A DNA stretch of 64,000 nucleotides from Lutjanus erythropterus (GCA_020091685.1 CM034595.1:13754525-13818524); one strand, 5' to 3'. Positions 24,626 through 38,290 are shown, numbered from the stretch's first letter. The notes: generated by a model not told the origin, from the letters alone. Translations and numbers: made by a program.

Positions 24626-25880
24626 TCTAGCTGCATTTGCTAATCTATGATTGGACAGCTGCTGTTAGGAGGAGGGGCTTAGCTAAAGTTCAATTCCAGA
24701 ATTCTCTTAAAGGCCAAACTACTGACATTCCTCTTAGATTTAGCAGCTCTACAAGGCAGGGGAATGCTGGTTTCATTGCAGGATTTACACACTAACAGTA
24801 AGTTGGTGAGTAAATCCTCCCACACCACACTCAGGAGCATTTTCTGGTCAGCCACCCGAAACAAAAACATTACCAACACATTCACATTCACCTGCTGTAG
24901 TCAGGCAGAAATCTTCACTACATCATAGCAGAGGTGGGCAGCCTCGTCTGGCCCAATTCCAACGAGAAGCCAATATCAGGAAACATACTGTACAGTATAT
25001 AGCAGTCTGACGCTACACCTATCTGAGTCACTCTACACTTTGACCTGTTTCAATCCTGCTGACATAGCGAAGCACCGCTGTGCATCAGACCTCACAAACT
25101 AAGGAGGAGGAGAGAGCAGAGAGGAGGATGATGAGTGGGAAGACGGTGCAGGAATCTGAGGATGGGAAGAAATAAGGACGAGCTGAATCAAAGATGTGCT
25201 GCCGGTGGATATAAATGTTTTTAAATGTGCTGGAAAGATCATTTGCTTTGGTTCTGAGTGAAGGTGAATTGTTGCTTTGCTGCATTTAGGTTTTTGTGTG
25301 TCAGGTTGCATTTCACAAGTAAAAGCAAAGCAAAATGTATCAAGCAAAATGACAATGGAATTAATTTTCCTTCATTTGTTGGGAATTCAGTAGTTCAGGA
25401 AGTGGTAAGTGGTATGAACATATGTCACTTTAGTGAAAACCAACGCTGTAGTGCTGAGCCAGTTAATAGGCGAACATACATGGCAAAAACTACATCATAG
25501 GTTAGTTAATCATGTTTCTAAGTGAATGACATATGTGCCAATTGTGCTGGTAGATGAAAGTGAATCAGAAAGAAGGCTAACAAACTTTTACTGTGGAAAA
25601 ACTACCATAAAACACCTGATTTTAGAATGGAGTTTGGTATTACACTCTGTCCACTTGAGAGACCACTGAGAACAGAAGTTATTCTAACATGAATAATTTG
25701 CATAAATTTAGCTGACCTACCTTCTAATACTGAACCTTGTAAACCGCATAAAGTAACATCCCCCCTTAAAGTTGTAATGAGATCTGCTGTCTGGCAGAGA
25801 CCTGCTCCACCACAATATCCAAGATCCAGGTGTTACACTTGACGGGTGGACCGTACTCCGAACTGAAAGGACACAACATC
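24626..25880. other. tshz1 intron segment, nothing recognised
   Basis: AT-rich sequence with short chance frames only. No gene, RNA or repeat boundary was identified. Confidence 0.35.
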
Positions 25881-25892
25881 CAAGACTCCGGC

Positions 25893-26215
25893 ATAGGGCT
25901 GCAAAAATAATCCAGATATTTTCTAAAATGCAGTATGGCCAGGTGCAATATTCAAGTCACTGCAGCTGCCTTTTTATGATAAAGGTAAAATGTGTGACAA
26001 AATAGCATTACAATAAAGCACTGTAGTGCTACAGAGATGCCTTGGCCTACAAATCTTGTTGTCCAGGTGTAACAAAACACGTTTGTTCGGCACAGACCAT
26101 GATGTTCATAGTTTATAATAATTTTAATAATAATAATAATTCCCAATAATAATGAGTCATAACACAATTTCAATATCTCAATATGATTTTTTTCACCATA
26201 TCATGCAGCCTTACT
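25893..26215. mobile_element. Short inverted-repeat element (family C), GGGCTGCA...TGCAGCC
   Basis: Starts GGGCTGCAAAAATAATCC and ends CACCATATCATGCAGCC. Internal text (TGCAATATTCAAGT, AAAATGTGTGACAAA, CTACAGAGATGCCTTGGCC) matches a second copy at 43312-43606. Non-coding MITE-like element. Confidence 0.7.
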
Positions 26216-27386
26216 CTGGCAGGATGAGAGGAGGTGGACTTTGTGCATAAACACAGTCAAAGTTGGTGGACAGTGTTTCCAAGATGTCAAACTTTTCACG
26301 TGAAGATGTCTACCATTTTATCATTATTTTGTTGCTGCTGTTAAATTCAACCAAGAACACTCAAAAAGTCTTACTTTTAACCATGCAAATACAAAAAAAG
26401 CAACACAGAATTATTTTCTGGTTGTGTATGTGTATATGTATATAAAGTGTACTGTGTTTGTTTTATTTTATCAAATATTTTATCCTATTCTAATCTGATT
26501 TTAATTATCTGTATATATGTTATATGTGTATGTAGCAGTATGTGACTAAACCTTTCTTTTTGTTGTGCAACCCTGTGTTGATACCTTGATAACTGCTTAA
26601 AATATCTTTGTTCTGAGGTTATATTTGTCTTTAACCTGTAATTCATGGCAAGATTAACCCAAAATGACTACAGCTTGCTGCAGTTGGCTTGGATCACACT
26701 GGGAATTTTTTATACTGGACATATGGCAGGGGTCTAACGGCTCTGCTAAAGCTACTGTAGCTTTGAAAAACACCTTAAATGCAGCGAGGGCGGAGCTTGT
26801 ATTGTCGTCATAGGAGCCAGTGGACAGAGACAGTGGGGGGAAAACAAGGCTTGGGCCTATAAATCCACCCCTCCAGTTTATTACCAAACATTAAAGGACA
26901 TGTCACCCTCCTAAATCAGCAGGCCGAGAGGAGACAGCAGGGCTAAAACAGGGAGCATTTGCATGTTCTCAACATTCCTGAGAGGTGAACAAACCGCTCG
27001 ACCACCATCCTCCAGTTATATCAACATGATAGTTCAAACAGTTTGAGATTACGCACTGCGTGATGAATGCCAACAGCCTGCTGTCATAAGCAAAGTGAGA
27101 GTTTGGATACAAAGAGAAATTTATGTGTCCTGTTATCTAGGTTTTGTTTTTATCAGGATTTTCCTACAAATGGATTTAAACGGTGAAATCCTGCACCTGG
27201 TCAGATGTCTGACCAGCTTTCTTACTTATTCATAACTACAAAAAACAGCCTCACCTGGACAGTCTGTCTACAGACAGTTTAATTATTTAAAATAACACCA
27301 GATAAGAGTGTGTAGAATTAAAGAGGAAGCCACCAAGCTTAAAATTAGCCTTTCCCAATTGTCACCCTACTCAAAGAGAACCTGTT

Positions 27387-27390
<4 letters not shown>
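26216..27390. other. tshz1 intron segment, nothing recognised
   Basis: AT-rich sequence with runs of TATATGT near 26425-26530. No feature supported. Confidence 0.35.

Positions 27391-27423
<33 letters not shown>
27391..27423 (+). repeat. Poly(A) tract, 33 bases
   Basis: An uninterrupted A run. It could be the tail of an old retroposed element, but no recognisable body precedes it. An AC-rich stretch follows at 27480-27580. Confidence 0.9.
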
Positions 27424-27424
<1 letters not shown>

Positions 27425-27639
27425 GTCATTGACGCGCAATCACATTCAAACACACTCGCCTGTCAGTTTATAACTCTCCTACTCTCTCACACACACACAC
27501 TCGATGACACACTCGCACACACACAGACCAAAACGTCGTCCAACCACACAAATAGACACCCACACATACACACTTTTTAAGCCCTCGCCTGGCATCAGCT
27601 GTCACACAACCTGTCTCGGAGAACTAAGCAGAGACAGAC

Positions 27640-27870
27640 GCTGTCAACTTAGAGTGCCTCAAATGCCCACATCCAGCCAGGCAGAGGAGAAATCAAGCCT
27701 GTCTCCCAGTATAATTTGCGCTAATCCTTCATGGGAGATAGTAAAGTCTATGGCATATCTGCCTAATAGCATCAGTCACCGGCAGGTTCTAATCTCATAT
27801 TTAGACCCATTTCCATCACGGACTGACGACAAAAGCACCAGCACAAAGTGTGATTACCTTCTTATTTTTT
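27640..27870. promoter_or_regulatory. Candidate conserved non-coding element
   Basis: Non-repetitive sequence with AGTATAATTTGCGCTAATCC and CCTAATAGCATCAGTCACC between two repeat-rich stretches. The evidence is complexity and motif content only. Confidence 0.3.
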
Positions 27871-28839
27871 ACATTTCTGCATGACTTGACTCCTGATAAT
27901 GGCGGTGGTGGTGGGGGGATTTTAAAAACACGAGGAGCGAAAACTTTGAGGTTCTTTTCTTAGTGGAAGAAGAAGAAGAAAGTCATTTCAGGCAACTACA
28001 GACGACAGGTAGACAGAGAGAGAAAGGAGTAAAGTAAGTGGCGAAGTGTATCAGGAGGGAAAAAGTGGAGGTAAAGAGAGTGAAAACCTTTCAGTCAAGA
28101 GCCTGCACACATCTCCACGCACACCCTTATACACTCACACACACTCTCCTTTTCAAAGCGTTTACAACCTGTGGTGTTTGTCCTGCTCTGCTGGCTGCTT
28201 TACCACGTGCATTTGAATGCCGACTGGAGTGCATCCCTCTCTTTCAGACAGCGCCATAAAAGACGACACACACAATGAGGGCTCTTTTCAGCCAAGCGGG
28301 GCTGCCTGGGGGTAGGGAAGCACCTCCAAAAACCGCCACGGCACTTCAACTCTCTCGGGGGCACAATGAGGTGCCGAGCCTTGATGAATAATAAGAGATT
28401 ATTCATAAAGATGACAAACAGAACAGAAACAAACTATACAAAGTGCGGGGGATGAAAAGTCCTTTAGCTGTAGCGAGTGTGTGCGTGGGTGTGTGAGTGT
28501 GTGTGTATCTCCGAGAGTGACCTGGCCAAAGGAGGGAGACAAAAAGAAGGGGAGGTATGGTGCGAGGATCCTAATGAAGCCGTAAATCAGAGTCCGATGA
28601 GAACAGAGTCTGAAGGAGGATCACATCGCTGGAGATCAATGCAGACAGACACACACACACACACACACTGAATAAAGACAAGAAACACTCAGCCGCAAAC
28701 ACATGCCAGAATTCCCAGACTTATCAAGGTACAAGCAAGCACATGAGCACACACATTCATTGACACACACTCTCATCTACAATCTATTAAACTTCCTCCG
28801 TCCGTGCTGTGCCCCCCCCAGAACCCACCCATGGGCTCA

Positions 28840-28980
28840 GGAGTCCCACCTCCTTGTTCAATCCCGCTCGTCTGAATAATATCAGCCGTGATGAATGGCG
28901 CCATAACTCTGATATCCACAATCAATCTCTGCTTTAAAGACACATCCATCTTCTGTAATGCTGATCATGGTGGTGGCGGT
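28840..28980. promoter_or_regulatory. Candidate conserved non-coding element
   Basis: The block has GAATAATATCAGCCGTGATG, CCATAACTCTGATATCC, CAATCAATC and CTGCTTTAAAGACAC. It is non-repetitive between an AC-rich and a G-rich stretch. Confidence 0.25.
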
Positions 28981-28989
28981 GCTCGCCTG

Positions 28990-30000
28990 ACCTCCTAGCG
29001 CTTGGGTGGGGGTACAGGGAAGGTGGGTGGGTGGGGGGACTCAAGGGTGCCGAAGGAAGGGAGAAGGGGAGTGGTGGGCGGGGGGGCAGCTGAGTGATGT
29101 CTGTCAGCTCACATCTGGCTGCAAAAATAAATGAGGCTTATGAAGACAAATGAAAAGGGGCCGTCTTCCCACACCTCCCTGACACAGACACTCACACAGA
29201 CAAAACACACCGAGAGGATGGAGGGACGAGAAAAGACAAAGAAGAGAGAGGAAGGAGAGAAGACAGAGTTTTTCTGCATCCCAAGGCTACTTATCTCATT
29301 CTTGACCTCTTTATAAACCAACTGTAAATTTAGTGGAATAAACTAGTCTCATTAACTTAACCTAAATATACGTATAAGTTTTATTTATTCAAGTTAATTA
29401 ACATAAATGTTTTGAATCATGACAAAAAAATTTTAATTCAGTAAGGTCACTTTGCTGCAGTGCTTCCCAAATGTTGTGCCATGAAGGAAGTCCAGGTGTT
29501 GCTGTGGGATTTTCAAACAACAACTGCAATATAAAACTGTACAAAAAGTTTTGAACTGACTTTTTATAATTATGTACATACTCGTGTCCTAATGCTGAGG
29601 CAAAATTCTACACAAGAAAAAATCTTTTAAAAACCTTCCCTCAGTTTTTTCAGGCGCTTGCCGGATGGTGGGAATTATTAGAGTGTGACACATCAAAGGC
29701 CCTGATTGGTGCCTTATTTCGTTCCCAAAGGACACTCTTCCTCTGATTGGCTGGTGCTTGTTGCCTCTGTTGGTTAGGCTGGTTGAGATTAGGGATGGGC
29801 AATCACAGGCAAGATAAATAAATAATAATTTTGTGATCTGTCTGGTTTAAATGGGTGTGTTGCTGAATTGGAGTAATTTTACTAAGTTACAAATAAATTC
29901 TTGAATGAGTTTATAAATATTTCATTAGTAATACTGTCAAATTTTATTTGGGATTAGATAATAAATATATAATAATATATAATAATAATAATATATGATT
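28990..30000. other. tshz1 intron segment
   Basis: A G-rich run at about 29000-29090 is followed by a GA-rich stretch at 29210-29270 and AT-rich DNA. No gene or transposon was recognised. Confidence 0.35.
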
Positions 30001-30019
30001 GATTAAATTTTGCATTAAT

Positions 30020-30190
30020 ATGAGTATTTATTTATTTATTTGGGGACAGTGCATATTAATAAATGTTAATGCAAATATGCCAGAATTAGCCAAAGGGCTA
30101 GTTTTCATTTGTAGTAGGCTGAATGTTAAGTTGGCAACTGAAAATCAATATACAATTAAGAAACAAGTTATAACAATAATCACGATGTAA
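30020..30190 (+). repeat. Dispersed repeat fragment (TATTTATTTATTTGGGGACAGTG)
   Basis: A (TATT)n run leads into GGGGACAGTGCATATTAATAAATG and GCCAGAATTAGCC. I recognise this combination as a dispersed fish repeat, probably the end of a retroposon, but cannot assign the family. Confidence 0.45.
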
Positions 30191-31193
30191 AGGCACACTG
30201 ATTGCAGTAAAAGAAGAACACAGATGGGTATAAGCAGAATACACAGATAGCAGTGTGCCTCGAGATTTTGGCTTGCCATTCGGTGTGCTTTGGCCACAAA
30301 AAGTTTGAAACCCTATTTTACAGTCATGCAGCCTTTAAAATGTAGAAAAGGCAACATTTGTACCTTATTAGATTAGAAAGATATCTGAACTCAAAGACAA
30401 TATCTAGTCTCATATCATGATATCGTTATGATATCAATATATCGCCTAGACCTACTTCTGAACCTGCAAATATGATTGTTTTATTGTGCTTTAGCTAAAC
30501 CTGCATGTTACAATCAATGACAAGCTTCCACTGCTGAGGAGCCTTTTCTCCACAAGAAAAAAAAAGGAAAACAAAGATATCAAAATGGACACTGACTGTG
30601 TGACTGAGGCTCTCAGCCCTGAACTCATACCTATGTCTGTGTGTACGGGGGAGGGGGGCAGGGAGCTACTTAGTGGGCTGAGGGGGTTTAAAGAGTGAAC
30701 TATCCATGACCTGTTGGAAGGGTCACCCCTCAGTGACACCACCACTGAATATTCCTCTTAATGATGTACCACGTCTTTTAACCCCCGCAGACAAAGCAAG
30801 GAAACATTATACCGTCAAGAGGGCTCCCCCACAACTTCTTCTCCTTTTTTTCTCTCCTTTTCCCCTCACTCACTCACTCTCTCTGTCTGTCTGCTCGCCA
30901 CCTCGTGCTGCCCCGAGTCAGATTTTTAATAATTAAACAGAGAATTTCACCCAAAGTTTTTCAGCTGCTCTTCAGGCTGTCTGATCTTCCAGGACCTGAC
31001 CGGATTCTGCACAGGCTGCTAGGAGTAGAAATATACTCAGTTTAGTCTCGTATTAGAAAGCAAAAGTAGGCGAGCAGACACAGTTTTCAAAAACTGTGTG
31101 CTTAAAAGATGTATCAAAATTTAATGTATTTGAAATCCCTAGAATGTGTAAATAAATATGTCCATCTGCATAAACTTAGGTCAATCCTAAACT

Positions 31194-31247
31194 ATGGAAA
31201 TGCCCTTGTATCTAATATACTAATATTAGATACAAGGGCATTTCCAT
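31194..31247. repeat. Perfect 25-bp inverted repeat with a 4-base loop
   Basis: The left arm (31194-31218) begins ATGGAAATGCCC. The right arm (31223-31247) is its exact reverse complement, ending GGGCATTTCCAT. The loop is ACTA (31219-31222). Complementarity stops at both outer edges. No transposon features flank it. Confidence 0.97.
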
Positions 31248-31259
31248 TTTCCAAGCCAG

Positions 31260-33600
31260 CAAAACCTGGTTGTGTTAAAGAGGTAGTTCCTCTTAACCTA
31301 TTTGCTATTTATTATCAAGATTGTTGTGGTGTGAGATGCAGAGTCTTAGATACTGGCTGTAGAATCAGAAGATCGCAGAAGAAATCGTGCATCTACTTTT
31401 ATTACAGGTTTCATTTAGGATCTGTTTTCTTTGTACCCGCCAACCGTATCACTGCACAGAAGGCAGCGTGCAACTAGTCATGGAAGAGAGGCTCGTGCTT
31501 GTGACAGCACGGGATGTAAACATCACTGGTGTCCTCCGCAACTGAGCTGTAACCTCTCTGACATGAGTATATGCACGCCTCCGTTTGCAAGAATCTTGAG
31601 TAAGTTGGGAGTTTTTCCTTTTTTTTCTTTTCTGAAGCTCTGAGCACCACAAGCCGAGCACCATCTAGTTCCATTATATTCGAGTGAAAGCAGACAGCTC
31701 TATAGCTGATATCTCCAAAACTCGGCAACTCACACCAAAACAAACTAGGTGGATAAATAGCACTACAGGTAAGAGGGAAAATATGTTTTAGATTTTAGAT
31801 AAGACTATGCTCAGGGGTGGAGAAACATGGCAACAAAAACAACATGGCATTCTCTCTGCAACCAAACACAGGCAAAGAGGCAGATTGCAACATTAAAGCT
31901 CTGTCCTCTCTCAAAGTCTAATATGTCTATTGTGGAGGAAGGGACATGCACCCAGGTGAGATAGTTTATTGATTCTGGAAGTGGTCAGGATGGAGTTAAC
32001 CCTAGCAGGGGCTGATGATGGGGTTGGACGTGAGGTTGGGATGAAAGGTGAGCCAATGATGGATGAGAGGAAGCTGGAAATGGAGTGCATGCGGTGAGGT
32101 AAGACATTAACACAAAAAGTTGTAGATAGGCATGCCATGACTGGACTGACACAGCTTACTATTGTAACTGACACGCCAGTTACAAGAGGCGTTCCTATGT
32201 ACAAGCTGTTCTGCAATGTAATGCGTTCTTAAACGGGCCCCGAGCGCTCAGTGCTGCGACCCTGCAGACCTTCGACTGGGGCCCGACCAGCCGGGAAAGC
32301 TGTAATCTCTCTGTCAAACAACTCTTCAGTAGCAGGTATGGAGAGTGTGTGTGTGTGTCTGTGGGAGTGTGTGTGAATATAAATGTTTCCAGGCCACTAG
32401 AAGATAAAATGAATAAAAAATGGCAGTTATAATTTAATAATGCTGCAATAATAACAATCAGAGAGCTACATCTTTAACCACATGAGCAACAGCAAGACAA
32501 ACAAACTCTTGCCCTGGAGCAGCATAACACACACGCACACACAAATGTCAATATTCCAAGTAGCATGGTAAAATTGCTGCATTAAATATCTGTCTGCACC
32601 AAAACTTTAAGAAAAAAGTATCATTAATACCATATCACCGAATACCGAATCACAACGCACATTACAATGCCTCATTTAAGTGCAAGTTAGCATTACGGCC
32701 ACACTCTTTACATGGCTCTGTCAGCAGGTAACACTACCGTTAATTCGTAGCTACGTTCAACACGGTTAAAATGCCAAGCGAATTGAAAACCAAGTGTGTG
32801 TGAAGGGGGATACAATGATGTGTCACAATGACTCGCCACTTGAATCTATGATGGAGACACCAGTGATGATGATGACGGCAGCCTTTCCTCAAGAAAGCAA
32901 GTACGATCATATTTCTGCAAAAGAGTTCGTAGAATAGCAACTCAAAATGTATTTTACTGTTACTAATACTGCAATTGTTAGTGTTGAGTTGTTGCAGTTT
33001 AGTCAGTTTTCATCTATTGTGTGAATATGATATGAACATATGTTAAGTGTTTTGACATATTTAAGAATACTTTAAACCAGAGATGTCAAACTCAATGATG
33101 GCCCTCAAAGGGTCATTTACAAATTTAAGACGATAGAAATATATCTATATAAAAAATATATCTCTGCATTCAATTATTAGGCTAATTTAGTAATAACTTA
33201 AAAAACAGTAACTAGCTGTGAAAGATGAAGTCTAAGAAAAATAATGTTAAGCACACAATTATTGTACAATTTAGTTTTTAAAAATGAAATATACAAAGTA
33301 TTCTGAGAGATGTAGTTTATAGAGTACACACTTCCGTAATGCAGCATAGAATTGTATAGCACAAATTATATTGTAAGCTCTTGCTAGCCACATAAAACTT
33401 AGCTCACGGGCCTCGAGTTTGACACAAGTGCTTTAAACTGTTAACAGTTATATTGTTCAATTTCAAGTTCAAATTTTCTTTAGTGATGAAGATAGACATT
33501 CTCTGATGTTGTTGGCTGTTATTTTGTGCTTCTTTTTTATTTAAGTATCAGTTCAGAAACCGATTGGCACCATTGCCATTTTTAAAGTATTGTTTTAGCA
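31260..33600. other. tshz1 intron segment, nothing firm
   Basis: About 31390-31640 and 31900-32300 have higher GC and longer chance frames on both strands (one of 101 codons at 32216-31911, minus), but no domain, splice pair or homology could be recognised. 32950-33600 is AT-rich. This may be decayed transposon DNA. Confidence 0.3.
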
Positions 33601-33949
33601 CTGGTATTAGAAAAAAAAAAAAAAAAACGAGCGATACCTAACCCTATCATTGGTTGATAATTTTATGAATGACTATAAACATATTCTGTGTAGGTTGTTG
33701 CAGTGTTAGCTCGAAGGGTTTTGAATGCTCTTAATGTGATTTATTCTCTCAGATTTTCTTCAAAGTTGGACTGACTTTGGCTTTAAGGTATGGCAAGTGC
33801 CTGCTCTCAGTGGGGCAGCCGTGCATACACAAACACACACACACGTTCACACACACACACATATACACAGAGCGGGTGTGCGTGAGTACAGGGAAGACAG
33901 AAAACATTACAGGGCCCTTTTTTTTTTGGCACCAGGCAAAGTGAGCGGG

Positions 33950-34090
33950 GCGGGTGGAGGTGGTTGGGAGTATGTGGGGGGGTGAGGAGAGGAGAGAAAA
34001 CGAGGAGGAGAGTGAACGGCGGGGGCGGGCTGAGGGAGTAGAGATGAGGGAGGGAGGAAGGGAAGGGAAGGAGGGGAGGGAGGGTTTGAG
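33950..34090 (+). repeat. Polypurine G/A tract
   Basis: GGAGG/GAGGAGAG-type purine run. Overlapping long frames on both strands of this region are compositional artefacts. Confidence 0.7.
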
Positions 34091-34099
34091 CGTTGGAAT

Positions 34100-34215
34100 G
34101 AACTCTCTCAGGCTTTGTGGTGCACGTTTCCCAAGGCCCCCGCCTGGCCCCTTTGATAAATGACACATGTCATTCTGTCAGCTTGTGACACTGCAGCTGG
34201 GAGGCCCTGTGATGT
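34100..34215. promoter_or_regulatory. Candidate conserved non-coding element
   Basis: Complex sequence with CCTTTGATAAATGACACATG and TCAGCTTGTGACACTGCAGC between a polypurine and a polypyrimidine tract. CTTTGAT resembles a Tcf/Lef core. Not tested for conservation. Confidence 0.25.
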
Positions 34216-35789
34216 ATGGCTCTGCTGAAAAAGGAAATCAACTTTTTTCCCTTCTCTCTCCCCCCTCTGTTTCTGTCTCCCTCTCTCTTCCCTTCTTCCT
34301 CCCACCCTCCTTCCCTCGGCCCGGGCCGAGTGCATGGCCTTTTTATATGAGGATTTAGGTTTCCTCTGGTCCAGTAAGTCCCCACCTCCCTCCCTGTTAC
34401 AGCGATAGACAGGCATGCATGCAGCCAGGTTGCAGCTGGTTTGTTCTCCTGCACACTCACACACACACACTCACGGTGACGCAGCTATTATGATCGCGTA
34501 CAAAGCCGTAACCCGAGGAAAAGGGGGCAACGCCACACATCGGAGGTGGATCCAGGATTTATGGCTTAAAGCCGAGGAAGTAAACAAAGTATGCACTTTT
34601 TAGTAGGGAAGGGGGGGCAGGTGGAGACAGCAGGGGGGGGGCAAGATTCCGGTTGGGCAGGATGGCTGGTGTCTCCCACTGGGTCATCTGTCATCCATGT
34701 GTCTGACTGGAGGACGAGCACACACAGCTCTGGAAACATCGCGCGTACACACACTCCCACAGGAACTGGGATGAACTAAGAAAAGTATGCCACACACACA
34801 CATACTCACACACACACAAACACACACACACGTACGTGGGCATGTACAGTACAGTATAGATGCAGTCAGATAAATATTCACACTCGAAAAGAGGTTTCAG
34901 AGCAAATACCCGCACTATCAATCTTCAAACGGTGAGAAAAAAAATGAAAACAAAGCCGCGGTGAGATTTTATTTCACAGGGCAAATGAGTCTAGCCAATG
35001 AGCTGCTCCCGTAAGGCCTGCCCTAACCCTCCCTTCCTGGCAGATTAGCCTATCACGGCATCCCATTGACCTCTCCACTCCATGCGCCGCCCACGCAATG
35101 GGTGAGCCAGCATAAAGAAGACCAAGCTCTCTCTTTCCCTTTTTTTTCTCCTCCGTGTACACACTTTCTTACTCTCTCTCTAATCATATCCTGGTTCTTT
35201 CACTTCCTCGCTCTACCCCCCCCCAACACCCCCCACCTTCCCCTTTACACCCCTCCTCCCTCTCGTTTCTCTCTCAACGGCTGACCTGTTATCAGCGCTC
35301 TAGAGATTTAACAGCCAAAAAAAAAAAAAAAAAATAGGCGAGCGTGAGTCAGGCGTGACGGAGGGACGTTTCCCAGTGTCGCCTCTCAATCTTCATGTGA
35401 TCTCACACACACACAAATGCACACACACACTTCATCCACAACTACAAGACAAACACACTGATTTGAAATCAAGCAAAATGTCCAAATATCATCACTGCCG
35501 GTTACTCAGTCACGTCCTGTAAAGATCATGACGAGGTGACGGATGTGTGGGTATGAAATCACAGGAATGAGGAACACCAGGATTCAGGCCATTCAGCCGG
35601 GCTGCATACACACTAATGAGTAAGAGTTCACTATGTGTTGCTATGGGGACCAGGGCTAGTTTGACTAAAGGAGAGCAAAAGAGCGAGAGACACAGAGAGA
35701 CACAGGGAGGAGAGAAAAAGGAAAACAGCATGGAAAGAGAGGAGAAGTTGGGTGAGGATCTAAGAGACAAAGGAGGAAAAAAAGATTAG

Positions 35790-36720
35790 GGTCAGACATA
35801 TTGATACATTTGTTTAGCAATATTTCTTATTAGAAGATGCCTCTTAGGTTTAATATGTAGGACTGTGTATTGGCCAGAATCTGTCAGTCCAATACGTATC
35901 ATGGTTATGGTTATGATTCAATATACTGCAATATTGTACTTCAATATATGTATATATGGATACTGCCATACTGATACCACCATATGCATAAAACTTGAGT
36001 AAAAATGTTTACTTTTTATGTAATTAAAAAAAGCTAATATCAAGTACATGAGTCTATGCATAGATCCAATACCACGTCATTAATTGTCCCCAAAACTCTT
36101 CTACCTCCCAGCTGTGTCCCATATGTCTTTTTTTACCCCCCCACCCCCAGATGATGAAGTCATGTTCTGTTGCATTCATTCTCTGTATGTATTCTATGTT
36201 CATGTTTTATGAAGACCTGAGCCAGGCAATAAAACAATAGTAACAATCATCCACACAGGGTTAGTAGTATAAAGCTGCAAAACGTATTAATATTCACTGG
36301 TATTGTATTGGTACTCGGTGTTGGACAATACACAAAGTTCAGGTATCAGGAAGAAAACAACGGCAACTAAAAGATGACCCATAAGTCTAAAATGTAGGGT
36401 TCAGTTTTGGCAAGAATCTGGCTATCCAATACATATCATGATACAGGCGTTGAAATTCACCTTTTTATGCTGTCAGTAGAGTTGTTCTGATAATGATTGG
36501 CCCCTCAGCATCAGACAATGTGCAAAGTTCAGGCATCGGAAACGGTATCAGAACATCTCTAGCAATCAGACCAATGAAGATAGATAACAATACTGCAATC
36601 TAGCGGTTGGTGGTTTTAAAACGACACAAAATGAACCACTGCCACAAATCTTTGCATGTATCCCCATATCACAATACAGTGTTTTTGAGAATTGATACAG
36701 TATCACAAAACTCCTCAGGT
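35790..36720. repeat. Dispersed repeat copies with ATACGTATCATG motif
   Basis: TTGGCCAGAATCTGTCAGTCCAATACGTATCATG at about 35870 (only key words quoted: GGCCAGAATCTG, AATACGTATCATG) recurs as GGCAAGAATCTGGC and AATACATATCATGATAC at about 36410-36450. This indicates two diverged direct copies of one repeat family in AT-rich DNA. No coding capacity. Confidence 0.45.
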
Positions 36721-38130
36721 GTATCTATATTTTCTTAAATCCCTACTTATATGGTGGATATATTTCACCATGTTTATTGCGAAGTGCAACACTGTTCTCA
36801 AAGGTGAGCTGTTTTGACTGCATTTAATAGTAAATTGGATTAAATAAAAAGGCAACAATATTTTTAGTTTTATTATTTTTATCATTGCTATTATTATTAT
36901 TGGCTTAGAGCACTTTAGTATCATGTAATTCTGTTTGATAGAGAAAATATTTGTAATTTTTGGTGGCATGAAAATCACTCAAATTAACACCATGCAGAAT
37001 TATAAATATGAGCTGTATACACAGTCCAGCAGCGACTCTAAAAGGCTTGTATCTGTCTGAAACTGAAGTCAGAGAAACTGAGCCGGAGAGAGGAGAAGAA
37101 GAAAGCAAAAACACATAGAGAGGTGCAGCAATCGTCCGGACTGCGGCCACCTGGGGGTCGCGACCTGCCTACGACCCCTTCAGATGTGCACTCTGGCTGG
37201 GGTGGGGGGTGTGTGTGTGCATCATTAGGGCTGAGTGATGAGTGGTGGCCATGTCTGACGACTGCAGGGGTAGAGCCCCGCCACAGGACCCACACTGCAT
37301 TTATAAATGCCAGAGGGCCGTCACAATGCCGTCAACAGCACCAGTGCAACAACTGTGTTTGTGTGTGTGTGTGTGTAGTAGGAGGAGGGGGATTGAACCG
37401 CCGCTGGTATGAGCCCCCCCTGTTAACAAACTGCCTCTGTGACCCACAGGATATTGCTATACACATGTAGACAACAAACACATTGAAAACACACAGCGCC
37501 GCTGCCACTGTGAGAGCATTCCTCCCGCTAATGTCCATCCACATGAATAGAGTGGCCACTGTAGCCATTTTGTTTTTGTTTAGTCTCCTTTTTGCCCAAA
37601 GTTTGGTTTGAGCGGTTTGATTTTCTCCTTTTAATCACAGCTGGAGGAGAGGAAGAGGGAGGCGTGAGGAAATGAAGGAAGTGATATGACAAGAGGGGCA
37701 GTGTGCGGAGGCAGGATCCCAGCAGTGTGTTGTTGTAAGGAGGCAGCGGCACTGGGACTCCAAGGTCAGCCGATAAACACCACATTCACAAGTCGAGAGC
37801 AGAGGAAGGTGGAGAACTTGCAACCTCCCTGTTCCTCCACCACCAACAACTCCTCCAGTCCTAGCCGAGCATTCGCCTCAATTAATCACCGGAATTGTTA
37901 CACCATGGTAATACCAAAAACAATCTCCATGATCACACGCACAAACAAAATTTCAAATTGCTATCATCCATCTCACCTGCCCCAGTTAAAAAGCACAGGG
38001 AGGGGGACGGGGGTGGCTGGGTGAGCCATTCATTGGCCTCCGTCTCCCTCTCTGTTCCAAAGGCCCGGCCAGTGAGATGATGGTGAAAAATTAACGGCAG
38101 GCAGCCAAACAAGTAAAGGCGCCAGGGTGA
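36721..38130. other. tshz1 intron segment, nothing firm
   Basis: AT-rich to about 37030, then GC-richer sequence with a short GT run (37357-37375) and chance frames on both strands. No exon or element recognised. Confidence 0.35.
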
Positions 38131-38139
38131 GGGGATCAA

Positions 38140-38290
38140 TGCACGGCATCCGCGGCGGGAGCAGCTATGTAAAACACTTGCCTTAAGTCAGCCGCATCCG
38201 GTTAATATTTAATCCCTCCATCCATCTCCACAAAGAGCATTTCCCTTTTAGCTTTAGCTGCCGTTTACTTTGATTACACACAACCGTTTG
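38140..38290. promoter_or_regulatory. Candidate conserved non-coding element
   Basis: Contains CATCCGCGGCGGGAGCAGC, GCATCCGGTTAATATTTAATC and CCGTTTACTTTGATTACAC (Fox- and Tcf-type words). Non-repetitive and bounded by a G/T-rich run on the right. Confidence 0.35.

Noticed and set aside
31194-31247. MicroRNA precursor call for the perfect hairpin
   Set aside because: The stem is perfect and the loop only 4 bases, unlike typical animal pre-miRNAs, so it is reported only as an inverted repeat.
31911-32216. 101-codon minus-strand frame in the tshz1 intron
   Set aside because: No transposase or other domain recognised and no splice signals; may be decayed repeat DNA.
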